DNA from: Gonapodya prolifera JEL478
Taxonomy: Eukaryota; Monoblepharomycota; Monoblepharidomycetes; Monoblepharidales; Gonapodyaceae
Assembly (NCBI GenBank): GCA_001574975.1
Contig: KQ965870.1
Location: forward strand, 1-64,000
DNA length: 64,000 bases
Direction of reading: 5' to 3'
The position numbers and the translations under genes were made by a program. The notes beneath the pieces were generated by a model. The model worked only from the letters and a program-made list of their open reading frames with translations, did not search any database and was not told the origin of the DNA. Positions 34,053 to 45,552 of this stretch are shown here, one piece after another. How positions within the stretch are numbered: the stretch's first letter is position 1; each line of letters opens with the position of its first letter.

Positions 34053-34175
34053 GTTGATTCTCGGATTGCCCGGATGTAGCGCCACATACAGCACTGCTCC
34101 CTCACAACCTGGAACCGAACCCTTCGAGGGAAATACAAAAACTCCGCCGAAATTTATGTTTTAAAAGCGAAAGTA

Positions 34176-35869
34176 CTAGGCCCGCCCCCTCCCCATCCAA
34201 CCGCCTCTCATGATTGGAATTTCAACTTCAATTTCATCATCCTCCCATCGACGCGTAGAATGAGATCGTTGAGAAGTACTGGGTTGTGCTACTGATGGTG
34301 ACCGCATCCGTGGTGGCATGGGAGGGGGCGGTCGTAAAAGTGGGAACGAAGGTCTGGGAATTTCTGGAACCAGCATTCTTGGAAGCTCCGGCACTGTATA
34401 GGATATGGAATGGTGTGATTGAAGAGCACTGGTGGTCTCCTCGTCACGATAACTCGGAGATATTGTTCCACCCGAGACGTCGGCGCGAGGCTGTGGGTGA
34501 ATATCTGTGGTGGTCACAGGGCCGTGTCCGCTTGATGGGTTTCCAGATTGTTCCTGCCCAAACAGTCGATCTTGACCAGAACGAGAATACGAAGTCCCAA
34601 AATCTACTGCCATGTGCCGTCTTTCATCACCTTGCCGTATTGAACTGTCGGTCGGAGATTGCTGATGGTAATTGCTAAAACTGTAGGGATCGCGATCTTT
34701 GATGCCTTCTCCACCGCCGCTTATGGCTCCTGTTCTCAAAAAAGTGTCTTGATGTTCAATTGATGGGATTGATGGGAATGGTTTTCCATCATATTCATCC
34801 GTCTTCTGTCTCACGACATCCGACCGCAGCCTGGGATCTCTGGATCCTGTTCTGGAGAGCCTCAGCGGAGGATGGTCGGAGGTTCCTGACAGTGACGGTG
34901 AATCTCGATTGGAAGCCGCAGAGAGACGCGGGTCTCGCGAGGGCGCAGCAGTAGAGGATCGGCCAGTTATAGCAGCGGGATAAGGCAGGATTGAAGGAGG
35001 TTGGGTGGAGGGATTGGCCATGTGCGGGATGTGCGGTGCAGTCCCTGTTGAAGGAGCAGCGGGCGCTGTAGGGCCGGCCCCTTTTTCAAACGGTGGAGCC
35101 GACCGCGGTTTGCCCGGTAGCCAGGGGGGGTCAAATGTCGAGAGATCGGCTCGAGGATGGGGTACCTAGTGGTCCATGGTAAATTTGGTTTGTCCACTTT
35201 TGACGGTTTGGGAAACTTTTAAACCCACCAATTCCCCTCCCTTGGTCTCGTCCGTAATCCACTCATCAAGAGAGACATTCGGCTTCGTCCGAAACGCAAG
35301 TGTGATGCTTACAGAAAAAGAGAAGGTATTAGATAGCAGAGCTTGGGATTTTGACCCAACTGTTCGCACCTTCCGAGCCTTTCTATCTTTGTGGTATCGC
35401 GCACTTGCAATTTAAGATGCTTGTTGTGGAGATTCGCCAATCTGAAGTGCAGTAAATTGATGTGCACGTTGTGGACCCAATCGCTTGCAACTCACGCCCC
35501 AGTTAGCTTGAGAATATCTCCCTTCGAGATATACTGTCCAATTGGCCCAACAATGCTCATTGCGACGCTGCCCGTTTCGTCCGCGACCCAAAAGTTTGTC
35601 ATAAAGCTCTTGTCTCGTTCACCCCCAGCGAGTGTCCGGCCCGGCATTGGATGCGGTGATGCTCGGTCAAGGACGATCACTGTCAGTTCCAAGTCCCTCA
35701 TTGTGGGCTTCAGTGTTCCTATTCGTCGCAGAGAGCGATCGAGCAAACGATCGTCCCCAAGTTGTCCTCCTCCACCAGCTCCCCCGCGACCGCGTCCACG
35801 CCCGCCTCGTGCTGCTGACAGGATTCGACCGCGCCCTCGCGCCCTTTCACGCGGTGTCGTTTCGGCCAT
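34176..35869 (-). CDS. SOSS complex subunit B-like ssDNA-binding protein
   Basis: Four exons (35869-35496, 35441-35370, 35307-35229, 35165-34176) give 504 residues. After a Gly/Arg-rich start (RGGRGRGRGGAGGGG), an OB-fold typical of SOSS-B/hSSB proteins is seen: IGTLKPTMRDLELTVIVLD, FWVADETGSVAMSIVG, GDILKLTGA, KHLKLQVRD, IERLGSITLAFRTKPNVSLD. SOSS-B binds single-stranded DNA in double-strand-break repair and with Integrator. The Gly/Arg start and the ~330-residue disordered C-terminus, full of Pro, Ser and Arg (RDPRLS and RDPRLR motifs) and ending RGGWMGRGRA, are much longer than in animal proteins (about 210 residues). Start chosen at the only in-frame ATG before the RGG region. Confidence 0.8.
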
Positions 35870-36204
35870 TGGCAAAGTTGAGGTAATTATTTCAACACAC
35901 GGGACATCCGGGGACTTCCCTCTCCACTGTACGAAAGTTACTCTCTTTTTCTCCCTCCGCCACAAGAAAGACATCATGCAGAAGATAATAGAATTCAATA
36001 TGCATACATAAGAAATAATGGCGTAAATATCTCAAATCGAAGTTTCTTGTTCGTTATACATGTCAGGAAAAGGTCATTTGACCCACTTCGTTTGGGCTCC
36101 CCATGTCCTCAATCGACTTGAGAACTGACAAGCAAATTGCATTTCGATATCTGGGACAAAACGTCACAATGCACTACCTCAAACAGACATGGACGGGATT
36201 TCAC

Positions 36205-37396
36205 TCACTCCTCTGCGACGTTATCCAGGTTCGCAAGAAGGTCCAACACATCCACTTCCTCTCCCACTCCATCTAGTTTGAGGAGAAATCGCCGAGTCTC
36301 CCGCAACTTTGCACGCAGAATAGGACATGGTGAAGCACTGCGGTCCAGCCTGTTTGTTAACTGAATAAAGCTCGCACGAAGCTCTGGACTCAGAGTAGCG
36401 TAGACTTCAGGTGCGCAGGGAACCAAGATGGAATAGAGGTCAGGAGTGGGAATAGCAGTGACGTCGACGGGTACGGCTGTTGGACCTCGAAGAGGGTCGA
36501 AGCTTTGTGGTGCTGAAGGATCGGCGCCAGTTGCGACATGGTTTGCGAGTACTCCAAGACTAAAGATATTGCAAAATGGTGGTTTTGCTTCTCCCGTTGT
36601 CAATAGAAAAAAGAAGAAAACATACGCAGCAACTGTTGAGGCTGGCCATTCCGACCAATCGTGGAAAAAGTTTGGTTTTACTGCAGTGCAAGATTCTAAG
36701 AATGGCGTGTACGATAGCAACGGTGCCCAAACACTCACCAGATAAAGCAGAGTATGGATTGAAGTTGGCGATCCATGATTCTCCAAGCGAAGACTTGCTC
36801 ATGGATGCCCTCAAGGAGGCTTGTTCTTCTGGTTTCAACTCATTCGCAACTAATTGTTGCAAATTGAAAGTGTGGGTTTCGGGGGCGCCAAAAGTGTCAT
36901 CAACGCTGAATGTGGGTTCATATGCAGGAGAAAGCGCTTCCGACGTCGCAATTGATGGTGCAGCAGACGGAGACGCGGAGCCTGCAACACTGGGCGCCAT
37001 GCTGGATCCTCGTATTGCGGGGGTACTTGCATTGGGTTGTCCATTGACCGCCGGTGCAGCAGAGGAGAAACTATCTGGTACTCCTGAGAGTCGGACCACA
37101 AGATCGGTCAGCAGGCGCACCTGGGATGCGAGATTACTGTTCTCTTCTTTCAGGAACGCATTCTCTGCCTGGAGGCGGCTCGATAACGTCTCTGCAGCTT
37201 CCAGTTGCGTCCTCAAATCGACTTGCTCTCGCTGTTTTTTCAATCTCCAAGCCTAGGCGATCAGTAAAGTTCATTTCGAGAAGCCGATGGTCACAACGGA
37301 CTGGTATACCTTTTGGGCGACACGATTTCTCTCCCGAGCTGACGTTTTGGGTGCTTCAGCTTCCGAATCCCCGTAGCTGTCTCTTACTGGGGGCAT
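36205..37396 (-). CDS. bZIP transcription factor
   Basis: Three exons (37396-37310, 37252-36739, 36512-36205) encode 302 residues. The basic region spans the first intron: TSARERNRVAQK then AWRLKKQREQ, followed by a leucine zipper LRTQLEAAETLSSRLQAENA and LKEENSNLASQVRLLTDLVV. Placement of the intron in the basic region is common in bZIP genes. The middle is Ser/Ala/Pro-rich, probably an activation domain, and the C-terminus has two helices ending LLANLDNVAEE. The second intron is long (about 226 nt). Dimeric nuclear DNA-binding factor; pathway unknown. The 5' end lies 166 bases from the URB2 stop on the same strand. Confidence 0.8.
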
Positions 37397-37562
37397 CACG
37401 TCGAGATCGATCTGCGCGGTGAAGATGTTTTGGTATGCGCGGGGTTGTATTTGGGACCATTTAATCAACACGAAATGTAAAGCCACAAACAGCCACGAAA
37501 CTTTTCGAAACGATCTATTTACACATGCGATCAATACAGGGTATACAAATATAGTACGTGGC

Positions 37563-40500
37563 TCAGTCGCTGAGTCCCTTGGCAGAAAACTTCCATTCGC
37601 GCTGCCAAGACTCTATCAACTCCCTCAATAGATTTCGCGCACCGGACTTTTCGTCAGTCGTTGCGATCAAATACTTTAGATCGTGCTCTTCGCATAGATC
37701 CAGAATGCAGAAGAGACCAGGCTTCAGTTTGGCGAAAATTACACTTGTCGCAATGGGGCGCCCTGATGACTGCATGGCGGCGAACTCTCCTAGCAACACG
37801 AGTACGTGCTTGGTGAGCTTCTTAGCGTCGTTCCTGAAAACAGAGCTGCCTGTCCCCGCTTTGCTCTTTCTGGCGCAGGCAGTCAGCAGAACTCTCGCAA
37901 ACATGTCCGCATGAGCCGGAGACAAATGCTCTGCTAAGCGCCCCTTCGGAATTTGTTGCTCCATCACGGTAATTCGATCCTTAAGAGGTGGCCGACGGTC
38001 GTTTTCACGGTTTTCGAATTTTCGCCCGCCCTGTTCCAATATCATGGTATCAGGCTTTCGGAAAAAGTGCAGGAGCAACGTGGTGTGGATAACAAACACG
38101 GGAGCGGCTGTAACCAGAAGTCTTCGGTAGTGGGTTGTCACGTTGAGAAATACTTCCAACAAGAGATTGGCGACATGGTTCATCGAGACACGACTTTCAA
38201 CGTCGCTTTCACTTGCTTTCAGCCAACGAAACACGAATTTGGTGACAGCACTGAGACCCTTGACAAAGGCCAGCGGATTGGATTTCAAATTCTGCGAATC
38301 AATTTCGTTTGTGGAAGACGTACTGACACACAAAAAGCCTTTTACCAACCTTTCCTTCGAACAGGCGTGCCAGGCACGCGACAGCGAGAGATGCAGTGAG
38401 CAAGGACTCTCTTTCTACCACTCTGAGAATGCTCTGAACGATATCGTTGACGTAATCTTTCATCCATTTGGTGCTTCCTTGACTCAAGCAGGCAAAGAGC
38501 TGACCCATCGATATCAACACGGGAGGGATGTACCGGCTTTCAGATTTGTTCACAGTTTCTAGGTGGAGCGAGAGAATAGCACGGACGACTTCGGAATCGC
38601 TTTGCTGGGCTATGATCGTGCCTGCAGCTTTGACGGCATCAATAGCGAGTCCGCCTGTAACAGGCAACTGTTGAGTCCGAGGTATACGGTATGTCTGGAC
38701 ACCCCTGCAGCTTACTTGCGCTCAGATTTAACGTCTCAGCGGCTCTCCACAAAACGAGAAGAACTGCTTTCGCCATGGTAATCGTAGGCTGCATTTGCAA
38801 AATCAATATGCAAATGTCCAAGATAAGGGCGCTGCAGTCGATCGGAGAGGCTAACAGAGATCGAAGAAGTGTGACCACCGAGGCTGTAGCTCTTGCGAGG
38901 CTTGATTCGACTGAAGGAAAGGGGCGCGATGCGATAAAGATACAAATGCACTCAACAAGAATGCTTGAAAAAGTTGTCCTCACCTTCGCCAAGAGTACTT
39001 GAGAGGGCTGTCGCTCGTTCGAGGAATCCCAAATGTTGTGACAGTTGAAGATGCATGTAGACCACTGACTTCTCGTCCTTCAAAGACGATACCGATTTGC
39101 TGTACATTTCAATCTCTTTGACGACCCGATCTGTCAGTTGCGTGCATTCCCGTCCGACCAAGTCCAAGATAGACCGCGGATACTCATGCTTCGAAGCCCC
39201 TCCCTTCACGGTGGCCAAAAGACACGTTCCGAGTAAAACTGTCCCTTTGGAGTCCCCCTGTGTGTTATCGGAAAGCATCGAAACCACACTGATACCGGTA
39301 TCGGATTGGGGTTCCAGTCGTCTCTGACCGGGGTGGAGAGCAGACTCCAGCAAGGTGGTTAGGACGGACATCGAAATGGAAAGTAAGGATGTGTCCTTCG
39401 GATTCGAAAGAGAAATTTTCACCGCAGTGTTGATGTACCATCGAGCGACACTTGGGTTCATCTGATTGTTCGCGAAGAGAGAGAGGTCAGGGCACTTGGC
39501 GACGATGCCCACGCCGATGCCAACCCACCAACAGGTTCCATTTCTCTCTGTATCGAAGGAACCGCATTTGGAGCTGCCGAACCAGCCGTTTACCCGTAAG
39601 GCTGTGTTCGAATGCTTCATCGGAGAACATCTCCTTGTCCACAAGAAGCAGCAACGTCAACACTATGTCGACATCCTTCCCGGAAAACACGGCTGGTGGG
39701 ATGCTATCCAGAATGTGGATAGAAGAGAACGCGATGTGGACGGCCTGGGGAGCGGCAGCTCTCTTGGGCGGACGATCCCAACCTTGTACGTTGACGCTGT
39801 TGACCCCATGCTGAGAGAGGAACTTGGCGATCGCACTGTCTTTCTTGACCGTCCCACCGAGAACCTCACCAAGTGAGGTACTTAATGCCACCAAGAGAAG
39901 CTCTGCAAATATAACCGCATCTTTACTTGCCGATGAAGTCCATACCCCGACACAAACAACAACCCACCCTTCACACCCCCTGCTTCATACAGCTCGGCAC
40001 CTTTGAGCACTTCATGAGCCACGCTGCCCCACGATTGGCCCCCCGACGTCAAATCTGGACCGCTGTGGCGCAAAGCAGCGACGAACAGCGCACCAAGCAA
40101 AGACCGGACCTGGTCTTTGGACAAAAGCTCCCTACGACCACGGAGTAAGCATGCGTTACAAAGACAACGCCTGCACGCCTCACTGAACCTCACCTCCACG
40201 CCCGCACGTTTCTGACTAAAAGCACCCAACACGCAAGCGCCGCAGTGGACCCGGCCATGTTGACGACCCTGCCGTCCCACAGGAGGACGGTCTGGGCGCT
40301 TGTGTCACCCTTTGCGGCATCCACGATGGCTTTCACGACCGCATCCATATCCTTTGCGAGCTTTCTGACGTTGCCCATCCCGGCGTCCACCAAAACGACC
40401 CGGAGGGCCTGGTACATCCGCAGCCCATCCAACGCGGTGCAAAACCCTGAGCAACACGACCTCCACGCCTGTTTCCAAAGAGCCTCCAGGATGTCGTCCG

Positions 40501-42183
40501 GGACACCCGTTTCGACCCCTCCAGCCTCCCCCACGACGGCACCGATCCAGCACGCGGCGAGAGGGTCGCCTGCGCCAGCAACAGAGGCGGCAAGTTTGGA
40601 GCCGACCTCGAGCGCGTCTGGCACGTCCCAGAACGGTTTTGCTGCAATGGCGCGCGACAGAATTTCGAGTCTGAACGCGGATGAGGGGGAGGAGGCCGGC
40701 GAGGTGCCGATGGTGGAAGCGAAGTGTGTGGCCAGGTGCGAGACCTGGTGGGGCATGGATGCGGACAGGTGGGCAGAAAATCTGTCCAGGTGTTGAACGG
40801 AAGTCATGTGAGCCACTTGGCGCTTTCCACCCCCCACCCCCTCTCCTCCAAACCTTCCCGACACGCCAACTTACGCCTTCAGAAACACCTCGCTCCATGG
40901 CGAACACCTCCGGCCGTCCGCATCCCATGGCACCCTCCCCGCGCGCACGGCCTCGTCCACAGCCCCTGCCACGCCGTCGAGAAAGCTCTCCATCTTCCTG
41001 CCCCGCGCCGCTGCGGCCATTATCGTCGTGAGAAGACTGACCGCGACGTCGGTGCCCGCAGTGGGAGGCTGTCGGTGCGGAAAGGCATGTGAGCAACGAG
41101 CCGAGCAACCGAGCACACAACGAGAACCGGGCACCCGCATCCGCCAACTCACAGCAACGACCCACCCCACGACCCCACTCCACACGCTCTCGACGGCAGC
41201 CACGTCCACGTCGACCGCGGCGTGAATCACCACGACGCCTCCCGCTGCCGTCTCGTCCGCGGCTTCGGGGCTGGTCACGGTGTGCACGGCAAGGGCAAGG
41301 ACGCGCAAGAGCCATGTTCGGGAGGGCGAGGCGGTGGCGGTGTCGGACGGGTTGAGCGGGGCGAGGTGGGCGCCGATGCGGAGCAGGGCGGCGGCGGGGA
41401 GGAATACGGGGCGTGGTCGGGAGTGTTGAGCAAGCGCAACGGGTCAAGGCACATCGCCGGGATTACGCACATGGCCCATCGCCCTCGCCCTCGCCCTCCC
41501 CGCCGCGCAAGGCCATCCCGACACACGCCCTAACGGCCTCGTGCCGCGCCGCGTGGCTCTGCTGCCGCTCGCCCGTTCCTACTCCTGCGCTGTGGAAGCC
41601 GCGGACGTGGGAGTGCCTGTCGTGCGCTACAAGGGCCTCGAGGATGAGGCGCAGGAGCGTGGGGAGGGATGTCAGGACTGAGAGGGGGGGGAGGGTTTGA
41701 GTCAGAGAAGACAACGAGCATTCGCGCCCCAGAACGAAAAGCCACCACGCTCGCCAAATCCAAACGCACCATCCTTCCTCCCATCACACCCAGGCCGTGT
41801 CCACTCCTCCAGCATCTCAAACAGGCCGACATGGTAGCTCGCCACGGCGCGTGCCGGGGCTGTCTTAAGTCGCGTGTCTCCGCTGCCCGCATACTCTGCA
41901 ACGGCAACGGCATCTGCGTTTGCGTCTGCGTCTGTATCGCCATCGCCCCGTGCGCGTTTACGTGACTTTGCCGTCGCCGCACCCGCCTCGCGGACGGCGC
42001 TTGGATGTGGAGGAGCACTCGTCGCGTCCGGCCACGCGGCTTCGACCCCCGCTGCGACATTCGCGATCGCGGTTGCCATGCTTGATATTTCGGCGGCGTG
42101 GTCTTTGGACGCGACGGTGCGTTGGAGGAGGGTCGTGCAGGCGGTGTGCAGGGCGTGGGTTGTGGTGGGGGCGAGGTGCATGT

Positions 42184-42225
<42 letters not shown>

Positions 42226-43592
42226 GGGGGGGGGTGGAGGAGGGTGCGGAGGGGGTGGCAGAGGGGGAGGAAGGAGGGGAAGGAGGAGAAGGAGGAAGGC
42301 GGCCAAGGAGGGTGAGTAAAGGACGGAGGATGAGCGTGAGTGTGTCTTGGAAGATCTGGTGTGTGGTGTGTGGGTGTTGGTCAATGTTGACGGAACGGGT
42401 CCGCAGGGGTTTTCAAAGTGGGTGTCGTCGAATTTGAGTGGCAAGAGGTGTATGGTAGCCAACAAGTGTATGGAACGTGTGGTGTAGTCCGCGTCGGTGA
42501 TGTGAACATAGAGCAGGGAGTGAGGTGTGACGATGAGGTTACACCAGAGTTGGATATTCGAACGAGAAAGAAGGATGACACGTAGCGAGTCGAGCCCAAG
42601 ATCCGATACGAGAATGTGCCAAATGACAAATTGGCAAATGAAGGTGAGAAATTGAATTCGAGACAGGGTTCAAGAACCGGAAAAACAAGTCAGACTCCGT
42701 TCTGACTGCCAAAGACAGGGAAGCGGGAAAACCACTCGCCTTGCGTGCCAACGTGCCGTCCCTCGTGCCCTCGAGAACGACTTCGAGCAGGTCTATTGTC
42801 AGGAGGGCCAGCGTGGTGCACGGTTCGTCCTTATCCGTCTCAGTCTCCTTATCACCGTCCACGTCCACGTCGACCCCAGTCGAATTCGACACGCGGCTGC
42901 AGACCACGAGGAGCGTCTGGATCGCCTCTGCGGCCAGCTTACACTTCGCGTCGTACGGCGCCCATTGGAAGTTGCGCGCGCGGGCTCTGACGAGCGCAAG
43001 ACACGCGCGCATGTCGAGCAGTACCGCGCGCGGGGGTTCAGAGGCGTCAGCGTCGCGGACGTCACGCAGGGCGGCCGAGAAGATTGCCAGGACGGGCGGC
43101 TTGAGTTCTGCTGCGGGCGGGAATGCGGGTAGGGCCAGGACGTGGTGCAGGAGCGACCAGAGGTCTGGGTTGATGGTGGATCTGGCGTGTGCGGGGTGGG
43201 GTGGTTGGTGTTGGTGTGGGTGGGGGCATGCCAGGGTAAAAGATGGGCAAGAGAGGGACCACTCACGGTACTGCAGACCCCTGCGCAGCGGCATCGTCCT
43301 GGGTGTCCACGTCCATTGCCGCACCCGCACCCTCTGCTGCCTTCCCCGCCCCCGCACCGTCCCTCCCCCTGGCCCTCCCCGCCGCGCCTTTTCTCCACAT
43401 AGCGTTGAGCGTCCACTCTGCGACGAGCGTCTCTCGGTATGGCACCCAAACTGCGCTCGTCGTCAGCAGCATCCTCGCGTACGCGCACCTTTCGTCCACG
43501 CCGCGCAGCCGCACCACGCCGTCTGACCCCGTGCGCAGGAGAGACACCGCACGCTCGGATGTCGTGAACGTGTGCTCGTGCGGGTCGTGCAT
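37563..43592 (-). CDS. URB2: Large ribosome-biogenesis factor URB2/NPA2
   Basis: A long multi-exon gene. The C-terminus shows the URB2/NPA2 domain: FAAMQSSGRPIATSVIFAKL, KPGLFCILDLCEEHDLKYLI, ATTDEKSGARNLLRELIES. Upstream exons are helical repeat-like sequence throughout. The N-terminal exon starts MHDPHEHTFTTSERAVSLLR at 43592, continues MLLTTSAVWVPYRETLVAEW, and joins to STINPDLWSLLHHVLALPAF across an intron. URB2 acts with URB1/NPA1 in early 60S (27S pre-rRNA) maturation in the nucleolus. I did not fix every intron. The middle (40.2-43.5 kb) is extremely GC-rich and contains a 38-C run on the coding strand that would encode polyproline or marks a misassembled spot. Start could be moved if an upstream exon exists. 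Confidence 0.7.
42187..42234. repeat. 38-base G homopolymer, then a G9 tract
   Basis: Positions 42187-42224 are uninterrupted G, then T, nine G, T. On the coding (minus) strand of URB2 this is poly-C, flanked by further Pro/Leu/Ser-coding CT-rich sequence. The exact length is prone to assembly error and to replication slippage; the strand could also form G-quadruplex. Confidence 0.9.
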
Positions 43593-43972
43593 CGATGGCG
43601 CATGCGATTGCAGTGACGTTCTGTCGCTGTTTTTAGTTTTGTCGTGTCCGCAGCAGTGACCGAAGCACACAGGCCGCAGCCACCATATGGTTTGCAGGGG
43701 CAGTGACGAAGCTCCGATACAGCTCTCCAACACATGCAAATGCGAGTGCGATACTATGAAACTCTTCTGTGGCAGAATGTACATCATAGATGTGCAGTGA
43801 GTCCTGGTCATCACTCATCACAACCGTGTGCAAGCTCAATTCCACACACAAGGAGTCAAAAGCACCAGCTGATCAAAAGAGCACACACATTGATTGCTCT
43901 AAGCGTAGAAACTCCTCTTCTTCGCGCCGACCTGTCAAATATCTGTCCCTGTGCCACAACACGGGGCATGCT
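43593..43972. other. Upstream region of URB2, no gene seen
   Basis: About 380 bases with no supported exon. A minus-strand in-frame extension of the URB2 first exon exists, but its composition is less convincing than that after the ATG at 43592. Confidence 0.45.
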
Positions 43973-44725
43973 CACTTGCCCAACTTCATATGGGCATTTT
44001 CCGCCCTTGTTTCCAGGAACGGTCCGACCGAACGGGCTTATCTCAACCTTAAGAATCTGAAACTACGCCCGTTCAGACCTTAGACTGTTCTTTTTTGTCT
44101 CGTTGCAGTCTGATCGTTGCCGTGGGGTTGCATTTTTGGGTATGGAGAGCATGGTACGAAGAGCATTCACTGCGCCAGTGACCAATTTACAACGACGGAC
44201 GATTCAGAATGCATCACATCATCGAGAGCATTAATTTTCATTGACAACCTGCTAAAGAGCGTTTGGCGTCGACTTTGGCCACTCATTTCACTTGCCCTAC
44301 TGTCATATGCGCATTTTTCGCCCTGTTTCCAAGAGCGGTCCGACCGAATGGGCTTATCTCAACTTTAAAATCTGAATCTACGCCCGTTCAGTTCTTAGAC
44401 TGTTCTTTTTTGTCTCGTGAAAATCTGTTCATTACTGAGGGTTGCATTCTTTTGCCTTTTGCGACGAGGATGAAACACACCAGTGACCACTTTGCAACGA
44501 TAGCGAAACGATTTGAAATATATCACATCATCAAGAGCATTAATTCCAATACAACCTGCTAAAGAGCGTTTGGCGTCGACTTTGGCCACTCATTTCACTT
44601 GCCCTACTCTCATATGCGCATTTTTCGCCCTGTTTCCAAGAGCGGTCCGACCGAATGGGCTTATCTCAACTTTAAGAATCTGAAACTACGCCGTTCAGAC
44701 CTAAGACTGTTCTTTTTTGTTTCTG
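43973..44725. repeat. ~307-bp tandem repeat, about 2.4 copies
   Basis: A unit of about 307 bp begins CAACCTGCTAAAGAGCGTTT at 44245 and again at 44552. A diverged partial copy starts near 43973. All three contain GGTCCGACCGAA(C/T)GGGCTTAT (at 44021, 44337 and 44644) followed by TCTCAAC and a GACTGTTCTTTTTTGT end. The second half of the unit (GGGTTGCATT...CAGTGACCA...ATCACATCATC) is about 80% alike between copies. No long reading frame persists across copies. Nature unknown; it sits between URB2 and the GyrI-like gene. Confidence 0.85.
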
Positions 44726-44983
44726 CACCACCTTTGCGGCTTACGCTTCTCATTTTCACCACTTGGGTCCACGTGGGGTTGGATGAGCGCCAGCGATAGC
44801 GCCAGGCTGGTTTATTTTGCTGGCTGGGCGATGTTTCGGGTGGTTTGAGTGTCGGTGGTGACAATAACAGGTGGTGCAAACTGCAACGTTCTTCGCGAGC
44901 CAACCACCAATGCGTCCATCTCAGCTCTCAAGTACCTTTAGCAATAACATTCGCGCTCAGCAAGTCATTCCATTTCCTATTCT

Positions 44984-45552
44984 CTACACAGGAGCACGTT
45001 TAAGCAAGTAAAATATCCCCGTCTCCAACTCCTCCTCCCCTGCTCCTTCTTTCTGCTTTTCGTACACCTCCCACGACCATCCCGCCGACGTCCACCCATT
45101 CTCCTTCATCCACTCGATGACTTTTGTGTGTGCGTCAAACAAGTTCTTGTACGGCCCCTTGTGCACCGCGGTTGCGACGCTCCCGGCGGGGATCTCCACG
45201 GACGTTACCTCGCCGTCGGGATCAAAGGAGCGAGTCGATTCGATTCCAAAGTACACGTTCATGGGTGCGCTGCGGCCGGTTCCGTGGCGGTAGAGAAGCA
45301 CCTCGCGAGCGTCTGGTGCTTGGATGCCCTCGTGGGATGCGACAAATGCCCGGACTTGGTCCATGGCGGGGTCGTAGGTGGCGGGGATGTCTTTGACGAG
45401 CACCTCGCGAAGCACGGCACCCAGAAGCTGGGGTTGAACAGTCTGGACTGTGATTTCGGGGGATACCTGAGCGTTGGGTGGCCGCGGAGAAGGGAGGACG
45501 GGATTGTGCGTGGTGCCGTCGGTCGGAATGTAACGAGGCGACTTACCGTCAT
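44984..45552 (-). CDS. GyrI-like small-molecule-binding domain protein
   Basis: Two exons: 45552-45547, which is just ATG ACG, and 45466-44984. The 162-residue product reads VSPEITVQTVQPQLLGAVLR, then MDQVRAFVASHEG, MNVYFGIESTRSFD, VEIPAGSVATAVHKGPYKNL, VIEWMKENGWTSAGWSWEVY and EEELETGIFYLLKR. The GPY motif, WEVY and the late Glu/Thr pattern are hallmarks of GyrI-like/AraC effector-binding domains, which bind amphipathic small molecules. In bacteria they sense drugs or inhibit gyrase; fungal copies are uncharacterised. The six-base first coding exon is unusual, but the frame, donor (GTAAGT) and acceptor (CTCAG) all fit. Confidence 0.8.

Noticed and set aside
42381-42465. Frame giving a polyproline protein over the C run on the minus strand with a separate start
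   Set aside because: The start and composition depend on the homopolymer length; treated as part of URB2.
43973-44725. Retroelement long terminal repeats
   Set aside because: The copies are directly tandem with no internal coding region between them, no reverse transcriptase or integrase motif, and no target-site duplication visible.
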